A model generated the notes under the pieces. That model saw nothing but the letters and a program-made list of their open reading frames with translations, searched no databases and was not told where the DNA came from. 7,455 nt of DNA, from NCBI GenBank assembly GCA_030043455.1, contig JASHXQ010000087.1:1-7455 (forward strand), written 5' to 3'. Below are positions 1-5,557 of this stretch, in pieces. The position numbers and the translations under genes were made by a program. This stretch comes from Nitrososphaerales archaeon (GTDB lineage: Archaea; Thermoproteota; Nitrososphaeria; Nitrososphaerales; CADDZS01). Each line of letters starts with the position of its first letter. The first letter of the stretch is position 1.

Positions 1-28
1 GCCCGGACAAGCGGGAATTATCGGAAGC

Positions 29-640
29 ATGAGCTTTGATGTGGGCTATACTCTGGTGACCGCCGGGTTCTGGCTGGGGACAATCTACTTCGTAGACTCT
101 TCGGCACTGGCAGCGAGGCGTGCCGATCCTCTCCTTAGGGACAGTCTTCACTGGAGCAAAGTGCGCTATGTTTTATGGACATTGCAGGGCTTCAACGTTG
201 CCTTTATCATTCTGGGAGTGCTTTTTTCTGCTATCACCGGCAACCACACCCTGTCCAACGAGATCGCTGCGGGGAACAATGGCGCCGTTACGAGTTTCCC
301 AGCGCGCATTGCCGATTTTGCGTGGGCGGTCTCCTTCGCGCCGTTTGCTGTATTCCTGCCCCTTTATGTTAGAGCAAAGGATCCCACTCTCCGCAGACAC
401 TTCAAGTGGCTGTTCATTTTGGCAATTCTGATCGGCGTCGAATTTCTCGGCTCAGGATTACTGTCGACAGTCCCAGCAATAGCGAGTGCCCTGAGCTCGG
501 AGGCCGGTTCGTTAGGCATCAACGCTCTGTTCCTCGTCACAGTGGGTTACTTCCTCTACCGAGCAGCCAGAGCCCTGGTTCCCCTGAATCGTCTGTCCAA
601 GCTGGAAGTTATTCCAAAGACCGGCGCGCCCGTGCCCTAA
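29..640 (+). CDS. Five-helix integral membrane protein, function unknown
   Basis: I do not recognise this family. The 203-residue product is hydrophobic, with likely membrane helices near residues 5-22 (weak), 48-69, 93-114, 127-153 and 160-181. Basic clusters lie between the helices (residues 29-31, and the RRHFK stretch at 122-126), and the C-terminal tail of about 20 residues is polar and proline-containing. No catalytic or metal-binding motif stands out. The ATG at 29 is the first available start, but the frame stays open upstream to the window edge, so the true start could lie further left. No Shine-Dalgarno site precedes the ATG. The gene converges on the PPOX gene, with only 9 bp between the stop codons, so it is not part of that cassette. 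I am confident that it is coding and membrane-embedded; its role is unknown. Confidence 0.8.
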   Translation: MSFDVGYTLVTAGFWLGTIYFVDSSALAARRADPLLRDSLHWSKVRYVLWTLQGFNVAFIILGVLFSAITGNHTLSNEIAAGNNGAVTSFPARIADFAWAVSFAPFAVFLPLYVRAKDPTLRRHFKWLFILAILIGVEFLGSGLLSTVPAIASALSSEAGSLGINALFLVTVGYFLYRAARALVPLNRLSKLEVIPKTGAPVP

Positions 641-649
641 AGGGCGGGG

Positions 650-1438
650 TCAGCCGGAACTAGTCTTCTTGAACTTGTTCAACAGTTTCTTTTCAGAAGC
701 TGACACGCCTCGCTCGCCTTGATTGGATGCGAGCGCGTCACGGAGGAAACTTCGGTAAGAGTTGATGACTTTGACCTCGTCGCGGTCGATTACTCCCTCC
801 TCTTCCGCTGTCTGAAGGTTCTCTGCCCACTCTTGACTCTGCTCCACCTGCCTGGGAGGAAGTTCCTCGTCAGCGGTCTTCATCAGCTCAGCGAAAGTTT
901 CCATTTTCGTATCATCGGAAGATTTGGACAACGGATCTTCGCTCGCACCCTTGGGGAAAAACTTTCCAAACTTGTACCCGACCCAGTACACAATTTTCGT
1001 GGGTTCTACGCGGATCAAGCGGTACTTGTACAGTTTTCTCTCGTCAGGCAACTCTTTCCCACTGGCGTAAAACGTGAACATTCCCGGATATTTCTTGGCA
1101 AAGTTGGCCATCTTCGGGCCTACAGACAAAATCGAAAGAACGGTCTTGGCAATGGTGAAGACCTTGGCCTTGCCTTGGATCATCGCCCCACAGGCTCCCT
1201 TTGTGAGCAGGTGATTATCCACTAGAAAGGACACGTTGGGATTTCCCCGAATGAATTTGAGTTTCGCTGCACTGATCGGGGTCATGAAGTAGACCTTGAG
1301 ACCAGAAAAGTAGAAGGCCACCGGGTAACTGTACAGATCCCCCTTGCCGGATGTAACTGAGAGGTAGCCGATTCCCGAGGTTTTCAGAACATCGAGTACG
1401 TTGTCCGGGATCTCGGCCTGCTGCTCTTTTGTGGCCAT
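650..1438 (-). CDS. PPOX-type split-barrel flavin/F420-binding protein with long charged C-terminal extension
   Basis: Residues about 10-153 of this 262-residue protein match the pyridoxamine 5'-phosphate oxidase-like split beta-barrel. The pattern is a first strand pair GYLSVTSGKGDLYSYPV (24-40), a strand ending in VYFMTP (49-54), the AAKLKFIRGNPNVSFLVD segment typical of the cofactor-phosphate side (58-74), and the GAMIQGKAKV strand (84-93). Family members bind FMN, F420 or heme; the cofactor here cannot be told from sequence. Residues about 165-262 form an unusual tail, rich in Glu/Lys and probably helical, that lies outside the fold. The gene starts 6 bp after the KaiC-like ATPase stop, with no strong Shine-Dalgarno site, so the two are probably co-transcribed and translation may be coupled. 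A redox or flavin-sensing partner role for the ATPase is inference. Confidence 0.88.
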   Translation of the reverse strand: MATKEQQAEIPDNVLDVLKTSGIGYLSVTSGKGDLYSYPVAFYFSGLKVYFMTPISAAKLKFIRGNPNVSFLVDNHLLTKGACGAMIQGKAKVFTIAKTVLSILSVGPKMANFAKKYPGMFTFYASGKELPDERKLYKYRLIRVEPTKIVYWVGYKFGKFFPKGASEDPLSKSSDDTKMETFAELMKTADEELPPRQVEQSQEWAENLQTAEEEGVIDRDEVKVINSYRSFLRDALASNQGERGVSASEKKLLNKFKKTSSG

Positions 1439-1444
1439 CTGGAA

Positions 1445-2185
1445 TCAGTAGATCTCTTCGGTGGCGTAGACCTGGAGTCCACCCTCGGTAATGACATAGG
1501 GCCGAGCATGGGTGTCGACCTTCGAGCCCCTCATCTTCGAGATCTGGATCGCCCTAACGCCCTTCTGGATAGTTCTTAAAATGATGACACCTTCTGCAAG
1601 GTACTCCTCCGGTTGGAGCAATCTCCCCTCCCCGGTGGATAACAATTCGCTCGTCATCAAACAGGTCGCTTTGGTCGACTGCAAAGTTTCCACCAAGTCC
1701 AGGACGACGGGCCGGCGCTCATCCATCTTCGGATACCTGAAAACCAGGTCAGAAATGGAATCCACAACTACTCGCTTGGGCGCATGTTTTTCGATCGCTT
1801 CCTGTATCATGTCCATCAAATTGACAAGCCCCAGTTCTCTTCCCCCCACTGGGATCCGCCCCACTTTTGCCTGTTCGGGAATGCGCCTGACTTCAGTCGC
1901 ATCCACGTACGCGAAGGTCCCAGCTTTATCGAGTTTTTCAAAATCCATGCCCAGCCCCGCCATTTCTTGCATGAACCGGCTCTGAGGCTCATTCATGCCA
2001 ATGAAGATCCCCTTTTCGTTTTTTGTGGTCGCCCCAGAGTAGAGGAATTCAGAGCACAAGATGGTTTTGCCGCAACCCGGCTCACCAAGTACCAGAATTA
2101 CCCGTCCTTCATTAAATCCACCGTCCAGCATAGAATCGAGTCCGGAAATTCCGGTCTCCAGCCTACTACCCATCGCTTGAGACAT
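1445..2185 (-). CDS. Single-domain KaiC-like RecA-superfamily ATPase
   Basis: This 246-residue protein is one KaiC domain. It opens with the signature LETGISGLDSMLDGGF (9-24). Walker A is GEPGCGKT (34-41), and Walker B is RVVVDS (138-143) after a hydrophobic strand. The TSE motif is at 178-180, and the C-terminal KMRG (217-220) with PYVITEGGLQVY (229-240) matches the usual KaiC domain end. Where cyanobacterial KaiC carries a pair of catalytic glutamates after the second strand, this protein has Asn65-Glu66. Archaeal single-domain homologues are thought to be ATP-dependent regulators that bind partner sensors or signalling proteins; it is not a clock protein by itself, since no KaiA or KaiB is present. 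It is the first gene of a two-gene cassette with the PPOX gene. No clear Shine-Dalgarno site or good TATA box precedes it; the 45 bp upstream are T/A-rich. Confidence 0.95.
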   Translation of the reverse strand: MSQAMGSRLETGISGLDSMLDGGFNEGRVILVLGEPGCGKTILCSEFLYSGATTKNEKGIFIGMNEPQSRFMQEMAGLGMDFEKLDKAGTFAYVDATEVRRIPEQAKVGRIPVGGRELGLVNLMDMIQEAIEKHAPKRVVVDSISDLVFRYPKMDERRPVVLDLVETLQSTKATCLMTSELLSTGEGRLLQPEEYLAEGVIILRTIQKGVRAIQISKMRGSKVDTHARPYVITEGGLQVYATEEIY

Positions 2186-2512
2186 CGAGTAACAAATTTT
2201 CAGAGAGAAAAAAGTTCTCTATTTCTGTATTCCTACAGTTCACACCCAAGGATTTTGCGAGTCGGACAAGATCCGGCGTTGAAGATCTCCTCATGGAATT
2301 ATTTTCTGATCCTAGCAACTTTTTGAGACGACTAGCCTCGAATCTTGATTTTCAGAGCAACACTCTCTCTGATTTTTTCGACAGGAAAGAGTGGTCCACC
2401 CAAATGAGGCATAAGACGCTTTAGACTGCTGCCAGCAAACCCCGTCAGAGATCGGAACCAGTAAATTGGACGGTCCATGAAAGGAAGATAAGAGCTCCTC
2501 ACAATTACTTTG
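2186..2512. other. Divergent intergenic stretch without a confident gene
   Basis: This 327-bp stretch separates the KaiC-like gene (minus) from the four-helix membrane protein (plus) and should carry both promoters. An AT-rich block at about 2195-2235 lies in the right place for the KaiC promoter, but I see no clean TATA box. GATAAG at 2487-2492 is a weak candidate for the plus-strand gene. A minus-strand frame at 2332-2478 could encode 48 basic residues from an ATG (starting MDRPIYWFRS); I see no homology and no well-placed ribosome site, so it is not called. An imperfect hairpin with arms at 2361-2371 and 2382-2393 lies inside that frame. No RNA gene was recognised. Confidence 0.5.
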
Positions 2513-2959
2513 ATGATGGAAGTCGGGGTGGAACGAGATCCAAAAACGAGGCTGAGAATCCTACTTTTGGTCATTGCTCTAATTCCACCTGCGGTTCTGA
2601 TCGTCTGGGGAGAATTCAGTGAATTCAACATTAATTTCTGGCTGTTGCCTACTACCAACGTCTCCCAGTCAGTTCTCGACTCCGAGAATCTTCTCATCGC
2701 AGGATATTATCTAGTGACGCCCTCCCTCTTGCTCTGGTTCTTTAGGCAGCTTGGATCTTTCCGTGAGAGCCGGCGGTACCTGATACTCGTAATCTGCTGC
2801 ATCTTCTCATTTGGAATATTGAGGTACTTCGATTTCATTTATGACACGAACGGACCGCCTGCGTTTAGTCCCTTCGGAAATTTCTATCCGCTGGCCTTTT
2901 GGATCCTTCCGCTCCTCATGACCGCCTTGGCGGCCGTACTGCTGGGTCTCGGATCTTGA
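2513..2959 (+). CDS. Four-helix membrane protein, function unknown
   Basis: The 148-residue product is clearly membrane-embedded, with likely helices at residues 13-33, 60-78, 89-110 and 124-146. The N-terminus is short and basic (RDPKTRLR at 8-15), which favours a cytoplasmic N-terminus. I recognise no family and see no catalytic motif; two adjacent cysteines (94-95) sit within the third helix. Starts are ambiguous: a TTG at 2510 is followed in frame by ATG at 2513 and ATG at 2516. I chose the first ATG. A minus-strand frame overlaps the first 185 bp but reads poorly, whereas this frame is hydrophobic in a regular helix-loop pattern, so this one is taken as the gene. It ends 4 bp from the stop of the convergent glycosyltransferase and is probably a single-gene unit. 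Confidence 0.72.
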   Translation: MMEVGVERDPKTRLRILLLVIALIPPAVLIVWGEFSEFNINFWLLPTTNVSQSVLDSENLLIAGYYLVTPSLLLWFFRQLGSFRESRRYLILVICCIFSFGILRYFDFIYDTNGPPAFSPFGNFYPLAFWILPLLMTALAAVLLGLGS

Positions 2960-2963
2960 ACGG

Positions 2964-4403
2964 CTAGGCTAGGAGTTCGTCGAGGGCTCTCGTCTCCGCT
3001 TTCAACCCTTCTTCCATAGAACATTGCTTCGAAGTCGAGAGACCTACTTCGCCCATCGTTCTCGTCGCTTCCGGATTATCTAAGAAGATTGCCATCTTGG
3101 ACGCAAGTTCTTCTGTGTTGTTGGGATCCACGAGCATTCCATTTTTGCCGTCTTGCACGAGCTCAGTGACTCCTGCTTCGTTAGTCACTATTGAGGCGCG
3201 GGAGTGCAACCAGCTCTCTACCACCACCAACCCAAAACCCTCCTTCACAGAAGGAAGTATGGTGAAGCTGCATCGCTCATACATCGCATCCAGATCTTTC
3301 TGGCTAAGATGTCCTGCAAACACTACGTTCTTCTCCACGCCTAAATCTTTGGAGAGTGTCTCCAGTCGGCTCCTCCACACCGCAGATTTGGAAAGCCCCA
3401 GCCCCCGACCTGAACCGGAAAAGCTACCGTTTCCAACGAAGACCATTTTGAGGTTGGGGTGGTCCTTAACCAGTAGCGTCGTCGCCCGGATCGCTCGATC
3501 CTGCCCTTTCATCGGATCCATCCGCGCAACAGATAGAATGACATCATCGTCATCCACTATGCCGAGCTTGGAGCAAGCGGCAGCAATCTCTGACCTGAGG
3601 GGCTGGGAGTATTCTGCGGGATCGATAAACGGATAGATCTTTCTCACTCGCCCGTTGTAACCGAAGGATTTCAGGGAATTGAGATACTTGGTGCTGCTGA
3701 CGATCACCATGTCGTAACTGTTGAAGTACGAAGCCAGCAATTCTCTCCACTGGGAGGGTATCATAGACTGATCGAAGGGTATGTGCCACCGGAAGATTTT
3801 CGGTTTTAGGGTGTGGAGGAGTCTCCCCACGGGAAGCTGCTGAAAATCGTGGATATAGAAAAGATCAAAGTCAACCTTTTGATCGAGCTTCGTGATCAGC
3901 TCCGCTGAAACCCTGTTGTAATACTCAAACTCGGAAAAATCATCACTCCAAAATACGTCTCGTGTCTCGCGGTCGTCAGCGGTAATCCCGTGGACCGCAC
4001 CCCAGATTGCTTCTTTGGTATTTCCGTATCCTGCAAGTCGATCCTTCTCTAAAGCCACATGGTGTAGGGTGATGCCTCCGACCTTCACAGTAGCGGGCCC
4101 ATTAGGATTGAGAGAAATCCAGTGAGCATCCTCCAGTGTCCCATCCTTCAGCATACGGTTGACGAGCGGAAACACCATGCGGGTCAAACCCCCGACTGAA
4201 AACTGGTAGTCCACACCTTCAGATAAATTCGCAAGATCCGTAACAGGAGCTCCTTCTGCAGAGGTTCCGTTTCTCGGCACCCTCTCGGTAAATTGCACCA
4301 GAGGAGTTTGAGTGTTGATGCAGATCTTGATGTGACGACTTAGCTTGGGGGGCGCAGGACGCGGTCGATCCTCCACGACTACCGGAACAGTCGTTGTACT
4401 CAT
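2964..4403 (-). CDS. GT4-type glycosyltransferase, trehalose-synthase-like (GT-B fold)
   Basis: This 479-residue protein transfers a sugar from a nucleotide-sugar donor to an unknown acceptor. The N-lobe has a glycine-rich loop SVGGLTRMV (69-77), a YGNTKEAIWGAVHG segment (126-139), HDFQQLPVG (185-193) and RWHIPFD (205-211). These resemble the acceptor side of trehalose-6-phosphate synthase (GT20) and trehalose synthase TreT. The C-lobe is GT4-like: SVARMDPMKG (291-300), with Arg294 and Lys299 in the R-x4-K spacing that grips donor phosphate, FVGNGS (322-327), and the EX7E motif Glu388/Glu396 in PSVKEGFGLVVVES. The first 25 residues are proline-rich and probably disordered. There is no signal peptide, so it is cytoplasmic. 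A role in trehalose or another compatible solute is inferred from motif resemblance only; a glycan or lipid glycosyltransferase is possible. It appears to be a single transcription unit. Confidence 0.9.
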   Translation of the reverse strand: MSTTTVPVVVEDRPRPAPPKLSRHIKICINTQTPLVQFTERVPRNGTSAEGAPVTDLANLSEGVDYQFSVGGLTRMVFPLVNRMLKDGTLEDAHWISLNPNGPATVKVGGITLHHVALEKDRLAGYGNTKEAIWGAVHGITADDRETRDVFWSDDFSEFEYYNRVSAELITKLDQKVDFDLFYIHDFQQLPVGRLLHTLKPKIFRWHIPFDQSMIPSQWRELLASYFNSYDMVIVSSTKYLNSLKSFGYNGRVRKIYPFIDPAEYSQPLRSEIAAACSKLGIVDDDDVILSVARMDPMKGQDRAIRATTLLVKDHPNLKMVFVGNGSFSGSGRGLGLSKSAVWRSRLETLSKDLGVEKNVVFAGHLSQKDLDAMYERCSFTILPSVKEGFGLVVVESWLHSRASIVTNEAGVTELVQDGKNGMLVDPNNTEELASKMAIFLDNPEATRTMGEVGLSTSKQCSMEEGLKAETRALDELLA

Positions 4404-4407
4404 CTAC

Positions 4408-4415
4408 TCACAACC
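4408..4415 (-). promoter_or_regulatory. Possible Shine-Dalgarno site for the glycosyltransferase
   Basis: On the minus strand GGTTGTGA sits 4 bases before the ATG at 4403. It matches the anti-Shine-Dalgarno complement GGAGGTGA at six of eight positions. It supports this ATG and implies a leadered transcript, unlike most other genes here. Confidence 0.35.
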
Positions 4416-4445
4416 TTTCCCACTCGGGCGAGTCTTGCACTTACT

Positions 4446-4457
4446 GAAAAATAGTTT
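4446..4457 (-). promoter_or_regulatory. Candidate TATA element for the glycosyltransferase
   Basis: The minus strand reads AAACTATTTTTC, centred about 48 bp upstream of the ATG. With the usual archaeal spacing of about 25 bp to the transcription start, this gives a leader of roughly 20 bases, enough for the Shine-Dalgarno-like site just before the start. The match to the archaeal TATA consensus is modest. Confidence 0.35.
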
Positions 4458-4656
4458 GACAGGACCATGAAAAACACCACAATTTTCTTCATCTCAATCT
4501 ACGGAAAACTAAAACACAAAAAGTTCACTTAAATGGGATAATGGGAACGCTTCTTCTATTCAAGCTTTTTGATCGAAATAACTAAAATTCCATTTAGAGC
4601 AATTTTTTGCCGCGATGACAAATCGTCTTTTTTACAATGACTTTTCTAGACCTGAA

Positions 4657-4686
4657 GAACCTTCGGTCAAGGCTTCGGAAAGGTTC
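4657..4686. repeat. 7-bp perfect inverted repeat upstream of the RAM-domain gene
   Basis: GAACCTT (4657-4663) and AAGGTTC (4680-4686) are exact reverse complements separated by 16 bp. The spacer contains a second CTTCGG copy (4661-4666 and 4673-4678), and a competing small hairpin CCTT/AAGG is possible (4660-4663 and 4669-4672). It lies about 85-115 bp upstream of the RAM-domain start and upstream of its candidate TATA box. This would fit a regulator binding site, but a chance repeat of this length cannot be excluded. Confidence 0.35.
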
Positions 4687-4737
4687 GTAATTTATTGAGA
4701 GAAGCCTTCAAACTGCACTCGCAAGACGTATAACGGC

Positions 4738-4746
4738 AAAAAATAG
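4738..4746 (+). promoter_or_regulatory. Candidate TATA element for the RAM-domain gene
   Basis: AAAAAATAG is centred about 29 bp upstream of the ATG at 4771, and no Shine-Dalgarno site lies between, so a leaderless or near-leaderless transcript is plausible. GTATAAC at 4728-4734 is a second candidate about 40 bp upstream. Confidence 0.35.
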
Positions 4747-4770
4747 GCTCCCTCGACCGGCGATTCCCCG

Positions 4771-5055
4771 ATGCCCAAAATGAACGCTTTCGTTCACATT
4801 TTTGTTGAATCTGCGCAGATGGATGCGGTAGTTTCAGCTTTGCAGAAGATTTCCAATATAGAAGAAATATTTCACGTGACCGGAGAATTTGATCTCGTTA
4901 CTTTGGTTTCGGCGGAAGATATTGAGCAATTCCGGGACATTTTGAAGAACCGAATCATGAAGGTCACTGGTATCCGGAGCACGGTCTCTTCGGTGGTATT
5001 ACATCACCAGAGCCGCTCACAAGCAAGACCCCTTGAGAGCCTCATCACGGCTTAA
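4771..5055 (+). CDS. Stand-alone Lrp/AsnC ligand-binding (RAM) domain protein
   Basis: The 94-residue product is a lone AsnC_trans_reg/RAM domain with a beta-alpha-beta-beta-alpha-beta layout. Strand 1 is at 5-12, helix 1 around 15-27, the diagnostic VTGEFDLV at 36-43 (family pattern VxGxyDlv), helix 2 at 49-62, and the closing GIRSTVSSVVL at 67-77. The helix-turn-helix of true Lrp/AsnC regulators is absent: the frame begins directly with the first RAM strand. RAM domains form dimers and higher oligomers and bind amino acids or similar effectors at the interface. Stand-alone copies are common in archaea and are thought to modulate full-length Lrp partners or sense metabolites. The last 15 residues are polar and probably flexible. 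A second ATG (codon 4, at 4780) is possible. It converges on a PPOX gene 31 bp away. Confidence 0.9.
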   Translation: MPKMNAFVHIFVESAQMDAVVSALQKISNIEEIFHVTGEFDLVTLVSAEDIEQFRDILKNRIMKVTGIRSTVSSVVLHHQSRSQARPLESLITA

Positions 5056-5086
5056 GCGTGTTTCATTAATCTATTGTGAGATTACT

Positions 5087-5497
5087 CTAGACTCCCCAGG
5101 CGGATATGTGCTCGGGAGTAATCCTGAGAAGAGGGGACTCACCTTCTCCCCATGGGTGCTCCCTGTAGTACTCCAATCGATCAAAGAGCACCTTTAGCAG
5201 CCTCAGATATTCCTTACCACGCTCCAAAATCTCGACCGTACCCTGAATCATGATTCCCTTGTTCGGATTGACGTCATCGACCACGAGACTCGCCTTATTA
5301 TTTTGGAGGAGAATTTTCAGCTTCTTCGTTCCGTAATCAGTGGCGATTACCGGATGAGCTCCATCCATTGCATAGATGATGGGGGTGACATGGGGCATTC
5401 CGTCCTTGTCAGCGACTGCAAGACGCCCAACCTCGCGAGCATTGAGATACTTCAACTGGTTAGCGGTCGGAACCTGTCTAGGCGGAGCTTTGGTCAT
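5087..5497 (-). CDS. Short PPOX-type split-barrel flavin/F420-dependent protein
   Basis: This 136-residue protein has the compact split-barrel fold of the PPOX/flavin-deazaflavin oxidoreductase superfamily. GRLAVADKDGMPHVTPI is at 24-40 (first hairpin, with the typical DG.PHVTP turn), KKLKIL at 58-63 is likely on the cofactor-phosphate side, ASLVVDD at 69-75, GIMIQGTVEIL at 81-91, and the C-terminal strand ITPEHISAWGV. Members reduce or bind substrates using FMN or F420; the substrate cannot be predicted. It differs from the other PPOX protein in this window in length, lack of a tail and motif sequence, so it is not a recent duplicate. A TTG at 5500 precedes the ATG at 5497. I chose the ATG, which has a TATA-like box centred about 28 bp upstream and no Shine-Dalgarno site, implying a leaderless message. 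Confidence 0.9.
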   Translation of the reverse strand: MTKAPPRQVPTANQLKYLNAREVGRLAVADKDGMPHVTPIIYAMDGAHPVIATDYGTKKLKILLQNNKASLVVDDVNPNKGIMIQGTVEILERGKEYLRLLKVLFDRLEYYREHPWGEGESPLLRITPEHISAWGV

Positions 5498-5521
5498 CAA
5501 ATTTCGGAGAGCGTGGGCGGC

Positions 5522-5529
5522 TTATTAGA
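5522..5529 (-). promoter_or_regulatory. TATA-like element for the short PPOX gene
   Basis: The minus strand reads TCTAATAA, centred about 28 bp upstream of the ATG at 5497. This is the spacing expected when transcription starts at or next to the start codon (leaderless). It lies in the short spacer after the two-helix gene and suggests independent transcription of the PPOX gene. Confidence 0.5.
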
Positions 5530-5541
5530 CCATCCGTCTAT

Positions 5542-5554
5542 CCCGAAGATCGGG
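5542..5554 (-). terminator. Small hairpin just after the two-helix gene, possible terminator
   Basis: A perfect 5-bp GC-rich stem, CCCGA/TCGGG with a 3-base loop, begins 3 bp past the stop codon of the two-helix membrane gene. No strong U-run follows. Archaeal termination relies mainly on T-runs, so this may only stabilise the 3' end or be fortuitous. Confidence 0.25.
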
Positions 5555-5557
5555 TAA

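Larger units (their letters stand above)
4404..4770. other. AT-rich divergent intergenic region
   Basis: This 367-bp region lies between the glycosyltransferase (minus) and the RAM-domain gene (plus) and is richer in A/T than the flanking genes. Besides the promoter-like elements and the inverted repeat listed separately, it holds two plus-strand runs of six T about 20 bp apart. The second (4628-4633) follows a weak hairpin, CGAT/ATCG at 4613-4616 and 4622-4625, and could end a plus-strand transcript. A 21-codon plus-strand frame at 4467-4532 (starting MKNTTIFF) lies upstream of it, but its ribosome-site spacing is poor and chance is likely. No tRNA or other structured RNA was recognised. Confidence 0.5.

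Noticed and set aside
719..1225. Plus-strand open frame of 168 codons opposite the first PPOX gene
   Set aside because: It is antisense to a gene with clear family motifs; its translation has no domain pattern and irregular composition.
1512..2326. Plus-strand open frames opposite the KaiC-like ATPase
   Set aside because: They lie opposite a gene with intact Walker motifs, and the Ser/Pro-rich translations look like shadows.
2479..2697. N-terminal extension of the minus-strand frame at 2332-2697
   Set aside because: This part is antisense to the four-helix membrane gene, whose regular hydrophobic pattern is far more protein-like.
3097..3636. Plus-strand open frame of 179 codons opposite the glycosyltransferase
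   Set aside because: Ser/Thr/Pro-rich shadow of a gene with all GT4 motifs intact.
4467..4532. 21-codon plus-strand ORF in the AT-rich region
   Set aside because: AGGA is only 2 bases from the ATG, the length is within chance expectation, and the Lys/Ile/Phe-rich content follows from AT-rich DNA.
4612..4655. C/D box small RNA, from GCGATGA at 4612-4618 and CTGA at 4652-4655
   Set aside because: Box C is off consensus and there is no D' box or convincing internal C' box at the right spacing.
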